This document shows positions 35,469-45,545 of a stretch of 64,000 bases of DNA, piece by piece. The stretch lies in the NCBI GenBank assembly GCA_033439265.1, contig JAVTVX010000031.1, positions 11,641,501 to 11,705,500 of the forward strand, in the 5' to 3' direction. Source of the DNA: Dillenia suffruticosa. Its lineage: Eukaryota; Streptophyta; Magnoliopsida; Dilleniales; Dilleniaceae. Within the stretch, counting starts at the first letter, position 1. Each line of letters begins with the position of its first letter. The notes under the pieces are model-generated. The model saw only the letters and a list, made by a program, of their open reading frames with translations, was not told where the DNA came from and searched no databases. The translations under genes and the position numbers were made by a program.

Positions 35469-35473
35469 CTCCC

Positions 35474-35906
35474 GTCGGCTCAACGCGTTAGCACGATAAG
35501 TTAAGCAAAGTGGCTGTGAACTGTGAGTCTGCAAAGTTTATATAAAGCCAAACAGAGAAAAGATAACACCTTGGCAATAACTCGTGCAGTCTACCCAAAG
35601 TCATTAACATCTAATACAAGTCTACTTCAAAAAAAAAAAAAAAAAGTTGTGTTCGCATCTCAGTAGCAACACTTGCTGATTGAAAATTGGACCAAATAGT
35701 GATTACCTATAAAAGGATACAAAACTGGCAAGGCTTATGGGTGTCAATCTTGCCTTAGTTTTTAATATATCACAAACAACACAATAAAATTCACTCCTAA
35801 AATAACCACTATAACTACAATTTTCTTTTCTTTTTTTTTTAAATGTTTTTAAGATATTAATACGTGCAAAAACAAAAATCAAATTTCTAATTTTAAGCCG
35901 AGAGAC
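35474..35906. other. TRAPPC3 intron sequence (right part)
   Basis: Unique host sequence between the copia C insertion site and exon 2. It contains a 16-20 base A run near 35630. No exon is recognisable. Confidence 0.45.
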
Positions 35907-35972
35907 CTTCTCGAGATCCGTCAGAAGCTGACGAACAATAGCGCCGTATGTGAGAGCAAAGAGCCCTCCCTT
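35907..35972 (-). pseudogene. TRAPPC3 (BET3) exon 2
   Basis: The minus strand reads KGGLFALTYGAIVRQLLT then DLEK, the conserved N-terminal segment of TRAPPC3. The acceptor is ttgctgcag, then AAG at 35972. The donor is probably AAG then gtctct at 35906, though related genes carry a few more residues (EVEE-type) before the next exon, so the donor may have shifted by up to 12 bases. Joined with exon 1 the spacing (HL-KGG-LF) equals that of plant TRAPPC3 (RV-NAE-LF). These two exons have no stops; the break lies further on. Confidence 0.78.
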
Positions 35973-36005
35973 CTGCAGCAAATCAGCATTCCAGAAATGA
36001 AACTC

Positions 36006-36008
<3 letters not shown>

Positions 36009-36044
<36 letters not shown>
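36009..36044. repeat. (AG)18 microsatellite in TRAPPC3 intron 1
   Basis: An uninterrupted AG/CT run inside the 96-bp first intron (35973-36068). Confidence 0.95.
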
Positions 36045-36047
<3 letters not shown>

Positions 36048-36068
36048 GTATTTTGGTAAGTTAATTAC

Positions 36069-36125
36069 CAGATGTTCAAGGTTGGCGAAGATTGCATCTC
36101 CTGAAGGAGGTGCTGCTGGAGGCAT
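36069..36125 (-). pseudogene. TRAPPC3 (BET3) exon 1 with start codon
   Basis: ATG at 36125; 19 codons read MPPAAPPSGDAIFANLEHL, matching the TRAPPC3 N-terminus (SGDAIF is diagnostic among plant copies). Donor CTG then gtaatt at 36068. TRAPPC3 is a small palmitoylated subunit of the TRAPP complexes, which act as a Rab guanine-exchange factor and vesicle tether at the Golgi. Exons 1-2 are intact while the next recognisable exon, 19 kb away across copia C, carries a stop. I therefore call the locus a pseudogene, with a functional giant-intron gene as the less likely alternative. Confidence 0.78.
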
Positions 36126-38042
36126 TTCGTGATGGACTGGGATTTGGATTTCTGAGAGAAGAAATCCTGGATTGCATTATCGAAAAGTTAGGCCTTGTTT
36201 GGTTCAGCAGACAAATCCATTGGGGAATTCCCTTGTTTGTTAGAATATGTAAAAAAAGCTGGAATGCACGGAGTTGGAAACGGAAAACAAAAATGAATAT
36301 GAAATTATACGGAAAAAAATGATATTTTATAAAAATATAAAAAAAATATGAGCAAATATATAAATATAATAATTATAATAATTTTTATATAAATATTAAT
36401 TAATTTAATATATAAAAAATGTATTAAAAATTTCAATATTAAAAAATTTTTGTACATCAACACCTTGATTTTTTGGGACCTTTTGTTTCTTTAAGAAGAA
36501 AACCCAAGTAAGCCGTTATGACAAAAAATAAGGAAGGCTTTTCCTTTTTTTTTTTTTTTAATCGAACAAAAATTGAAAAGGGTGACAAGACATATGCTTA
36601 TTTTGGACATTGTTATTATGAGACTGGGCTTCAATGTAAAACATTTTATTTAAGTTATAATTATTATATTTATATCAAATCTTTATAATAATTAATAAAA
36701 AATTAGTAAATAGACATAAAATTTTATATAACTCATATTTTATTTGTACTTTGTAATCAACTTTCATAATCAAATTCAAATTCAAAAAATCAAAATGATG
36801 AAATATATGCATGTATTTGCTTGAACAATTATCGCATTAGTCAAACATAAATAGGCCTAGGCCTTTTTGCCTTTTTTTTTTTGAATAAATATAAATGATT
36901 AAGATTTGTTGAATGGTAAATAAATAAATAGAATTAAACAACTTTGCACTATCTCTGGGCGGTGATCATATGCATTAATCAAGGGCTTGGAGTGCTATAA
37001 ATAAGCGCTCTTATCTAGAGTTTTCTTCCACGTATGCAGTAGTTAAGATGCATGGTGCTAGCTTATAACCGAGGTAAGCCTTTATAATGTGTTTCTTCTT
37101 TTTTGAATGTTTATTTGAGTTTTCTCAACAAAATTTTTCAGTATTTTGGGGTTTGGTTCTTGGAGTTTTGGAAAATTTTAGGTTGATGGGGTTCATTAAT
37201 TTTTCGTAGGTTGATGGGGTTCGTTAATTTTGAAGCCAAGATTTCTTGTTCTTTGCTTGAGATGAATTGGAGACAGATTTTTATTTTGTACGATGATATC
37301 ATCGGCAAAATGTTCGCTCGCGTTTGCAATTTTTATGCTTTTTTAATCATTGAGCATGTGAATATTTGGACAGGCGACGGGCTTCACAATTTTTGATGTG
37401 TTTCTTTTAATTCGCTTTATAAGTTCGAGAGTCTGATTTGTAAGTAGAAAGTTAAACTGGATTTTCTATTCTATGCATAGATTGATGGTTATGTCTAAAC
37501 ACCCAGAATTTAGCTCTAGCAATTTAATTGTGATATGCCTCATTTGAGCATATGAAATTTCGGGTCTAAATGGGTCTGCGCTTTTAGTTTTTTACTGTTG
37601 AGATAGTTTTTGAGATGGCTCCATGCTCTGTAACCAAAATTTAGAAGTCATACTAGAACTAGAGCAACAAAGATGGAGTCCTCTATGCATTCGTTTATTG
37701 GTTTTAGACTATACCTGTGCCCAAATTCTTTGTTTTGATCTGATACGAAACCTCTTCCTATGAATCCTCCACTGTCACTAATCAGTCCATTGGGTCACAG
37801 CTGCGTAGCTTAATGAAAATGTGCAGTCATTTTTGTGCTAATAAGAATGGAAAACCGTCATCTTGTTTGCAACAATAATTGGGGGCCGAAATCTTTGGTG
37901 TACTTCAAAGCTTGCACAAGCAAGCACTGGTTGCTGCTCAAGCACCGCTGCTACCCTTGCTCCTAAAAGCCCGGTGAGGTTCCACCCAATTGTCTGCTGT
38001 CCTTGCTCCATGTCGAAGAATGAGATCATAATGGCTGGAACT
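36126..38042. other. Intergenic; former TRAPPC3 promoter side; no clear gene
   Basis: AT-rich with a TATA-like ctataaataag at about 36996-37006 and several splice-like words after it, so a non-coding exon of an unknown plus-strand transcript is possible. Overlapping open frames lie on both strands at 37838-38069 (minus: a frame with GQQTIGWNLTGLLGARV; plus: donor-like gtaagt at 38066). I do not recognise either product. Confidence 0.4.
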
Positions 38043-38097
38043 CTGCTTCTCAAATCTCATCATGTGTAAGTTCTCTGGGATCATTTGGGTCCATTTC
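38043..38097 (+). repeat. 55-bp direct repeat, left copy
   Basis: ctgcttctcaaatctcatca... to ccatttc. The second copy is at 38359-38413 with a few changes. Each copy is followed by a GA tract. The two copies bracket the mitochondrial fragment. Confidence 0.85.
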
Positions 38098-38101
38098 TGC
38101 A

Positions 38102-38103
<2 letters not shown>

Positions 38104-38178
<75 letters not shown>
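38104..38178. repeat. (GA)n microsatellite
   Basis: A pure GA run of about 37 units, followed by an interrupted G-rich tail to about 38205. Confidence 0.95.
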
Positions 38179-38182
<4 letters not shown>

Positions 38183-38205
38183 GAGAGGGAGAGGGGGAGG
38201 GGAGG

Positions 38206-38359
38206 GAAACTCAAAGGAATTGACGGGGCCTACACAAGCGGTAGAGCATGTGGTTTAATTTGATACAACGCGCAAAACCTTACCAGCCCAAAACCTTACC
38301 TGCCCTTGACATATGAACAACAAAACCTGTCCTTAACGGGATGGTACTAACTTTCATAC
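38206..38359 (+). pseudogene. Nuclear insertion of mitochondrial small-subunit rRNA (rrn18) fragment
   Basis: gaaactcaaaggaattgacg, then the 'caagcggtagagcatgtgg' segment, acaacgcgcaaaaccttacc, tgacatatgaacaacaaaac and ctgtccttaacgggatgg are the conserved region of plant mitochondrial 18S rRNA around the universal 915-1050 positions. The sequence runs from gaaactcaaagg to ctttcatac and then breaks off. Several C-to-T or G-to-A changes (atttgat for attcgat, tactaac for tactgac) and a short internal re-copy (accagcccaaaaccttacct) show it is a dead nuclear copy. It is read on the plus strand. Confidence 0.9.
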
Positions 38360-38413
38360 TGCTTCTCAAATCGCATCATGTGTAGGTTCTTAGGGATCAT
38401 TTGGGTCCATTTC
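38359..38413 (+). repeat. 55-bp direct repeat, right copy
   Basis: ctgcttctcaaatcgcatca... to ccatttc, joined directly to the end of the rRNA fragment. Confidence 0.85.
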
Positions 38414-38481
38414 CGAGAGAGAGAGGAGAGGAGAGAGAGAGGGGGAGGGAAGGAGAGAGAAGAATGTTACTTTTTTTTTCT

Positions 38482-38483
<2 letters not shown>

Positions 38484-38527
<44 letters not shown>
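38484..38527. repeat. (GA)n microsatellite
   Basis: About 22 GA units. The open frame rich in Arg-Glu repeats across it is a composition artefact. Confidence 0.95.
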
Positions 38528-38529
<2 letters not shown>

Positions 38530-38531
<2 letters not shown>

Positions 38532-39389
38532 GAAAAGAGAGAAAGGGGAGGAAATGAGAGAGAGTGTGTTTTATCGTTTTTTTTTTCTGATAAGAGAGAG
38601 ACATGAGAGAGAGAAGATCAGTTTTTTAATAATTTTTATTAATTTTAAAAAATTAAATTTTATTAATTTAAAATGATGACATGGCATTGCCACGTCGATA
38701 TTAGTGCTGATGTTGCAATGTTGTGTGTGATGGTGTTGACGTGTCATGTGACAAATCAGCAATTCCTGATATCACATTGAGTCAACTTAGCACATAACGG
38801 TTAAATAGGCGCTGTTACTAACGGAAAGACTAACAAGTTACGGTTTTTAAAGTTTAGATCCTTAGCCGTTGTGTTTTGAAATTCAATGACCGATTTGTGA
38901 ATTCGAGGTAAAATTCAGGAACTTAACATATAATTATCTCAATTAAGAATAGAGAAATTTTTATATCATTTTATGTAACTCATTACATTACATGAATCCA
39001 TATTTGTTTATTATTTTTTTATACCAGACGATTGATATTTGAATTCATACTCTGATTAATCAAAATTGAGCGTTTGTAGGGATCCTATTCAGGAGGCGAC
39101 TCTCCCAATATAGTTTTTTCTATTTCTAAGTTTTAAACTCACGATTTGATTAAAAGATCAAATATTGTATCCCACTAATCGACTATTCGTCGGTATAAAT
39201 TCCTATTTATAGGGGAAAAGGAAATAATCCTTCCATAATAATTTAATCCATCACCTCCACAATATTTGTCCACCATTTCCTTTATCTCGTATCAACTATT
39301 ATAAATTACAATTGTTGTAAAGTAATTAGGTAATGGCTACAAATTTTTTCTTTGATATAAATAGACATCATAATAATTACATGATACTC
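38530..39389. other. Non-coding, with a dispersed repeat at 39001-39180
   Basis: AT-rich. On the minus strand 39180-39001 resembles 60920-61095 (gagtttaa..., actayrttgggagrgt..., cagagtatgarttyaratat). I see no gene. Confidence 0.5.
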
Positions 39390-40205
39390 TCCTTTGGATG
39401 TGGCTAACATAAAAAACATGCCTCTTTTTCTCCTTCTAATTTGGGAAATACTTTTTCATTAAAATGACAATCATAGTTTAAGATATAAAATTATTAAAGA
39501 AGTGCCATACCCAAGATATATTCCTAACCTTTTTTGGAGTCCCATTTTAGGGTGATGATTTTGCATTATTAGTACATATACTGCATACCCAAATATTATC
39601 AAATGAGAAATAATTGGATCATGGCCTAAACCTAATTGTAAAGGAGAATATTAATAATAATTAGTTGGCCTTATTCGCACAAGTACTGCTTTATGAATAA
39701 TAATATGTTCCCAAGTAGATATGAGAAGTTTCGTTTTCATCAACGATAGTTTTTCAATCAATTGTAACCACTTAATATACAATTTGGATAGACCATTCTC
39801 TGTGTGAACATAAATCACAGAATTCCAATGAACATGCAATAAGCATCAAAGGGCTTAGATGTGTATTCATCGGAATTTCACAAATGTCAGATTATGAGTT
39901 AATGATAAACAAATATGAGATCATCTAGTCGATACATCAATCAAAACTATAAAATATCTAAATTGTCCACAAGATGAATCAATTGGTCCGCATATATTCC
40001 CATGAATCTAATCTAAAAATGTAAGAGATTTAATTCCTCTTTTTGCTAGAGATGATTTAGTGATCGATTTTCCTTGAAAACTTACAGCACTGGAAAGTTC
40101 ATGTGAATTTAATATGCGGTGATTTCTTAAATGGATATCCATGAGAATTTTTAAGTACTCATTATTATATATCCAGAATGATGTAACCAATCATGTCAAA
40201 TAATT
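39390..40205 (-). pseudogene. copia D integrase remnant
   Basis: From the right: SAVSFQGKSITKSSL, a stop, IHGNICGPIDSSCG, FRYFIVLIDVSTR, then VHTENGLSKLYIKWLQLI and LLISTWEHIIIHKAVLVR, the integrase catalytic core and the helix after it. Stops occur between pieces. Confidence 0.82.
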
Positions 40206-40210
40206 ATGTC

Positions 40211-41373
40211 CCTGATGAGTATTAGTGATAGAAATTTTCTGTCGCTAATTCCGTCACTAAAAACCTTCTTGGTAAATATTAATGATGAAAGACCATCGAT
40301 CGCTAATTTTTCCGATGGATTAGTGACAGAAATTTTCCGTCGTTAATCCATCGTTGATCTTAAATAATATATAAAACTATTAGCAACGGATTAGCGACGG
40401 AATATTTTCGTCGCTTATAGTTTTACATAATCCGTTAGCACCCACGCCCGCCCACCCGCCTGCACCCTGTCTTCTATTTTTTTTTATTTATTATCTTATT
40501 CTCACTTTTTTTTAAGAAAAATAAAATAATATAAAATACTAATTTGTTATAAAATAATTAAATAATAAAATGCTAACTTAAAATAAAATAATAAAATAGT
40601 TTAAAAATAAACTAATATTATACTTTAAAAAAATAAAATATAAAAAATAAAATAAAATGTTAATTTAAAATATTATAAAATAATAAATATGATAAAATAA
40701 AATTACAAAATAATAAATACTATAAAATAATATAAAATAATAAATTAAATTAAATTATAAAATAAAATAAAATATAAAATGTTAATTAAAAAAGATTAAA
40801 TATCAGTGATAGATTAGCGATGAAAATTTTCCGTCGCTAAAAATTCCATTGTTAATTAGTCGTTGATAATTTTAGTTTCTGAAATTAGTGACAGATTAGA
40901 AATAGAAAATTTCTATTGTTAATCCGTCGTTAATAGTTTTAGTCTATAAAATCAGCGATTGAAATTTTTATCGCTAATTTCCGTCGTTAATCCGTTATTG
41001 ATGGTTTTAGTCTTTCAAATCAGCGATGGAAAATTTTCGTCACTAAAATTCTATCGCTGATAGTTTTAGTCTATCAAATCAGTGACAGATCAGCGACTGT
41101 AATTTTTCATTGTTAATTTCTATCGCTGATAGTTTTAGTTTTTGAAATCGGTGATGAAAAATTTTTATTGCTAAATTACGTCACTAATCTGTTGCAGATA
41201 GTTTTAGTCTCTAAAATTAGTGACGAAAATTTTTCGTCGCTAATTTCCGTTACTAATTTGTCATGTGTTTAATTTTTTTATTTTATAACGTTTGATATTA
41301 ATCCGTCGCTGATCTCTCACTATTTTCAACAGATATTTTTTTTTTGTCACTAACACTCTTTTTTTTTACGGTG
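40211..41373. mobile_element. CACTA-like element 3, decayed
   Basis: Dense degenerate subterminal repeats (attagtgacagat, ccgtcgctaa, gatagttttagtctatcaaatcagcgatgg) on both sides of an AT-rich core with a small GC-rich island (40438-40475). The right end, CTCTTTTTTTTTACGGTG, is a mutated TTTTTTGTAGTG. The left terminus is not clean. Copia D protease and pre-integrase pieces lie on either side, so it inserted into copia D. No tRNA-like pair is visible in this one. Confidence 0.72.
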
Positions 41374-41970
41374 AGACAAAAATTCCGAAACCTTTAACTA
41401 ATTTTGTATTACCATTTATAGTCAGAACATTGATATCTCTCATATTTAATGAAAAAAGATATTTCTTATATCTGGGTATGGTGTGACTTGCCGCAATATC
41501 TATATGACATGTATCTTTACCACGATCTAATGATCCAGATGATCAGACAAGATATCCATAATTTTTCCAATCTCAACATAATAGAAATTCATGAATGACA
41601 CATTATGAAAAAAATAATGTTTGAAGAAAATACTATAACCATAAAATAACTATTTTATTAGGACTCAACACTAATATAACAGACTAAAATAAAAACTTCA
41701 ATTTCCTTTTTTAATACTTCCATCGCCAATCAAATGATCAATTCTTCCCTCTGAATGCTCAAAGAAATCAGCCATATCCAAATATGTCATATTCACAATA
41801 ACATCATCACGTTCAAAATCATCTTCGGAACCACGATGTGAGGAAGTAAAATTTGCCTTAATATTTTTGTCCTTGATGCTTGATAAAGATCAACAAGATG
41901 CTTGGCTGTCCGACATGAACGTGACCAATGTCCTTTTATTCTACATGGGTAACATTTTCCATAAGTTGCT
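41374..41970 (-). pseudogene. copia D gag end and protease remnant
   Basis: Reads ATYGKCYPCRIKGHWSRSC (a zinc knuckle of the C-x2-C-x4-H-x4-C type) followed by HLVDLYQAS, and after a frameshift MADFFEHSEGRIDHLIGDGS. Near 41540-41390 comes the protease-side segment SHTIPRYKKYLFSL. The pattern is that of one known copia group. Broken by shifts. Confidence 0.8.
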
Positions 41971-43150
41971 GAACTCGCATCTCTTTCTTTTCTTTTCTCA
42001 TCATGTTTTGCCCACTTCTGGTGGCTGTTTGATCACTTACAATCATGGTTATTTAACGCTTCCTAGCTGGAGAGGAGATGGGAAGGGTAGAAAAGGATTC
42101 ACACAGAGTAGGATACTAGATCCCGACCACTTTTCCCTTGTTGACTATTATTGTACTCTCATCGGGTATGATCGACTATGATATACTTATTATTTGTTTT
42201 AACATTTCATTCTAGCGTAATTATATTATAATGATGAGCTTAACTCATACATAGAGTATGTAATGATGAAACCGATAATATATTTTACATTGGCTAGTGG
42301 AGTTGACCTTATTTGATTTTCTAAGACTAAAAATTGTGTGTTGGTCCTTTATTTATTTAATTTGACGCGTAACCCAGACGTTGGTACCAAGAAGAGAGAA
42401 TGTAGTCTCTATGTTATGTGGATAACATTTAATTGAAGTGTTAACATGTTTAGTTTTATTTGTATATGACTCTAGGTGATTGGGATTAACCAATTTTATA
42501 AGGGAGATTTTACCAGATTTTTCTAAAGAGTTTAGTTTTTAAAATTTTTCATCATTTTTCTTTTGTGTTTTAATATATGTGGATGATGATTTAGAGATCA
42601 TTATCTCGGATGTCATTCATTTCATAATTAATTTAAGTTTTGCTTTCATATGTTTTTATCTCTTTTGTTAACGGATGCGACACTCCAATAACAGTTCATC
42701 ACAGACTAATTTCTTCAATCTGCACGGTCGAAATTTTTGTATCTCTACCTCATTGTTTCTCCATATTCTGTTGTTGTACTTTATAGCTATTTTGAAGAGA
42801 TTTTTGTAATGCTATTTTGAGAAAGCCAAACTTCTTTTCTTGACTTGAGATCCAGTGGACTCTTCACGTTGAAGAGATTTTCCAAGTAAAAATTGTTGTA
42901 TTCTTGTGTTGTTATTTTGTTGGTTTGATTGCTTCGACTTTGAGTTTGTGTTGCTGCCATTTTAGTTTGTACTGTGATTCTGCATATTCCTTACAGATCC
43001 AAATAGTTGGGAAGTTTGTTTGGTGTGCTTATTCCGTTGTAAAATTTCATTTTGTATTCGCTAAATTACTTGTACTGCTGTGGTGCACTCGTTGCCCTTC
43101 CTATCATTTTCAATGTTCACGACTCATACTAGGACAAATGTTTTGGGCAG
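41971..43150. other. No recognisable gene; probable 5' part of the UGT locus
   Basis: Unique-looking AT-rich sequence. A Cys-rich open frame at 42904-43242 is out of frame with the glucosyltransferase relic and is unlikely to be real. Confidence 0.35.
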
Positions 43151-43611
43151 GTAGTTCATTGGCTAGCAAAGATTTGGCCATTGAGGACAATTGGTGCAAC
43201 AATACCAGCATCGTACTCGGACAAGAATATAAAAAAAGATGACACAAACTACGGTTTTAATATCTTCAAGTCTAAACAGATGTGCTTGCATGAATTGGTT
43301 TGATCATAGACCAATTGGGTCAGTGGCATGTGAAATTTGGAAGAATAGCCCCTCTAGAAGTTGAGCAAATAGTAGAACTAGCTTGTGCTAAGAAGGGAAG
43401 CAAAACCTACTTCCTGTGGGTGATCTGAGCATCAGAGATGTCCAAGTTGCCAGCAAATCTTGTGGATGAGGCCTCGAAGAAGGGCTTAGTGTGGTGTCAT
43501 GGAGACCTTGGCTAGAAGCTTTACCACACGGGCTGGGAGGTTGCTTTGTCACCACGTTGTGGTTGGAACGTAATATTGGAGGCATTTGGGCATAGGATTT
43601 CCAACGGTGGC
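43151..43611 (+). pseudogene. UGT74-type UDP-glucosyltransferase relic, truncated by copia E
   Basis: Frame pieces in order: VVHWLAKIWPLRTIGATIP, then YSDKNIKKDDTNYGFNIFK, a few stops, APLEVEQIVELACAKKGSK, TYFLWVI, stop, ASEMSKLPANLVDEASKKGL, then a decayed PSPG box with LEALPH, GGCFVT and CGWNVILEAFG in shifting frames. This is the C-terminal, UDP-sugar-binding half of a plant family 1 glycosyltransferase, closest in pattern to UGT74. The sequence stops at the GVPMVA position, exactly where the copia E LTR starts. At least three stops and two frameshifts. The rest of the gene is not found right of copia E. Confidence 0.82.
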
Positions 43612-44419
43612 CGTTGGATTCACTACAAAAAAACACGGTTTTAGCGATGGATTTAGCGACGAAAATTTTAGAAAAATTCGTCACTAAAAACATTCACGAC
43701 GGATTTAGCGACGAACAATTTTTCGTCGCTAATGACGCGTCGCAAATATTTAGCGACGAAAAACAGAAATCCGTCGCTAAAATAGCGACAAATTTAGCGA
43801 CGAAAAATTTTCATCGCTAAATTTAGCGACGGGTACAAAAAATCCGTTGCTAATTTTAGCTACGGAAATTCAAAATCCGTCGCTAAATTTAGCGACGGAT
43901 TCGAGAAATCTATCGTTAAATTATATGATATATAATTATTTTTTTATTTATTTTATATATTTTATTTAATTATTATATTAATATTTTATTTTATTTAATT
44001 AGCGATGGATCCATGAATCCGTCGCTAAATTATATTATATACAATTATATTTTTTATTTATTTTATACATTTTATTTAATTATTATATTAATATTTTATT
44101 TTTATTTAATTAGCAACGAATGCTTGATCCGTCGCTAAGCCCCTGGATCCCGCGCACGAGCGTCATTGCTCTAAGTCACGAGGCTACCCGGCCCACCTTG
44201 GGCCCCACCCGCGTACGAGCCCAACCGCCCGCCCGCATCACCAGCCTCTGCCCCTACCTTGCACACTGTCCTGCCCTAGCTCGCCCCTGCCTGCTCGCTC
44301 GCCCTTGCACCCTGCCTGCACCCTGCCCTGCCCCAGCCCCTTGCACACGCCTCGCCCCAGCCTGCTGGCCCCTGCTGCCTTGCAAAAAATCCTTGAAAAA
44401 ACCCTCAAAATGCCTACAG

Positions 44420-44475
44420 CCCGGTTCGAACACCTGGACAAGAGTAAAATGTTAGTATACCCAACCACCAGACCA
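44420..44475 (-). promoter_or_regulatory. tRNA-like A box / B box pair in CACTA-4 core
   Basis: Minus strand TGGTCTGGTGG (44475-44465) and GTGTTCGAACC (about 44431-44421). The A-box word is shared, with one base changed, with the pairs in CACTA-1 and CACTA-2. Confidence 0.42.
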
Positions 44476-44491
44476 CATCTAACCTTTAATC

Positions 44492-45545
44492 ATACTTCTA
44501 TTTTCTTTTTACTTATTATCTAATTCTAAATATTAATTAAAAAAATAAAAATTTATATCAAATAATAAAATGCTAATTAAAATAAACTAATAAATTAATT
44601 AAAAAATAAAAAATATTATTCTTTAAAAAGATTTAAAAAATAAAATAAGAAAATATTTAAAAAAATAAAAAAAATATTATTATGTAAAAAATAAAAATAT
44701 AAAAGAAAAAAAATAAAATGCTAATTTAAAATATTAAAAAAATAAAAAATATGATTATTTAATATAAATTAATAACATAACAAAATAAAATAAAATATTA
44801 AAAGTTAAATTTAAAAAATTAAGTTTAACGACGAATTTTAAAATCCCTCGATTATTTAATATACTTCTATTTTATTTTTACTTATTATCTAATTCTAAAT
44901 ATTAATTAAAGAAATAAAAGTTTATATCAAATAATAAAATGCTAATTAAAATAAACTAATAAATTAATTAAAAAATAAAAAATATTATTCTTTAAAAAGA
45001 TTTTAAAAATAAAATAAGAAAATATTTAAAAAAAATATTATTCTGTAAAAAATAAAAATAAAAAAGAAAAAAAATAAAATGCTAATTTAAAATATTAAAA
45101 AATAATAAATACGATTATTTAATATAAATTAATAAAATAACAAAAAAAATAAATTATTAAATGTTAATTTTAAAAAAATTAAGTTTAGCGACGGATCGTT
45201 GAATCCGTCGCTAAATCAGCGACGGATTCCTTTATTCGTCGCTAAACTTAGCGACGGATTTCAATTTGTCGCTAAATCCGTCGCTAAATAATAAAATATT
45301 AAAAAATTTTATTATTTAAAAATTAAAAATATTAAAAAAATAAAATGATAATTTAAAATATTTTAAAATAATAAATATGATTATTTAATATAAATTAATA
45401 AAATAACAAAAAAAATAAATTATTAAATGTTAATTTAAAAAAAATTAAATTTAGCGACGGATCGTTGAATCCGTCGCTAAATCAGCGACGGATTCCTTTA
45501 TTCGTTGCTAAACTTAGTGACGGATTTCGAATTTGTCGCTAAATA
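44492..45545. repeat. Tandem filler units inside CACTA-4
   Basis: The word atacttctat followed by tattatctaattctaaata recurs at 44492 and 44861 (period 369). The block ttagcgacggatcgttgaat...ttcgtcgctaaacttag recurs at 45185 and 45450 (period about 265). The element grew by internal tandem duplication. Confidence 0.8.

Larger units (their letters stand above)
39390..41970 (-). mobile_element. Ty1/copia fragment (copia D), interrupted by CACTA-3
   Basis: Minus order: gag zinc knuckle near 41940-41890, gag tail, protease region near 41380-41540, then (left of CACTA-3) pre-integrase and integrase to about 39400. RT, RNase H and LTRs are not seen. The gag and pol match a different copia group from A, B and C, with the knuckle followed by HLVDLYQAS. 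Confidence 0.82.

Noticed and set aside
38206..38359. A functional rRNA gene
   Set aside because: Only about 150 of nearly 2000 bases, with mutations at universally conserved sites and a re-copied stretch.
38401..38676. Open frame of Arg-Glu repeats
   Set aside because: Translation of a GA microsatellite.
42904..43242. Cys-rich 112-residue protein on the plus strand
   Set aside because: Its 3' half is the glucosyltransferase relic read in the wrong frame; no features of its own.
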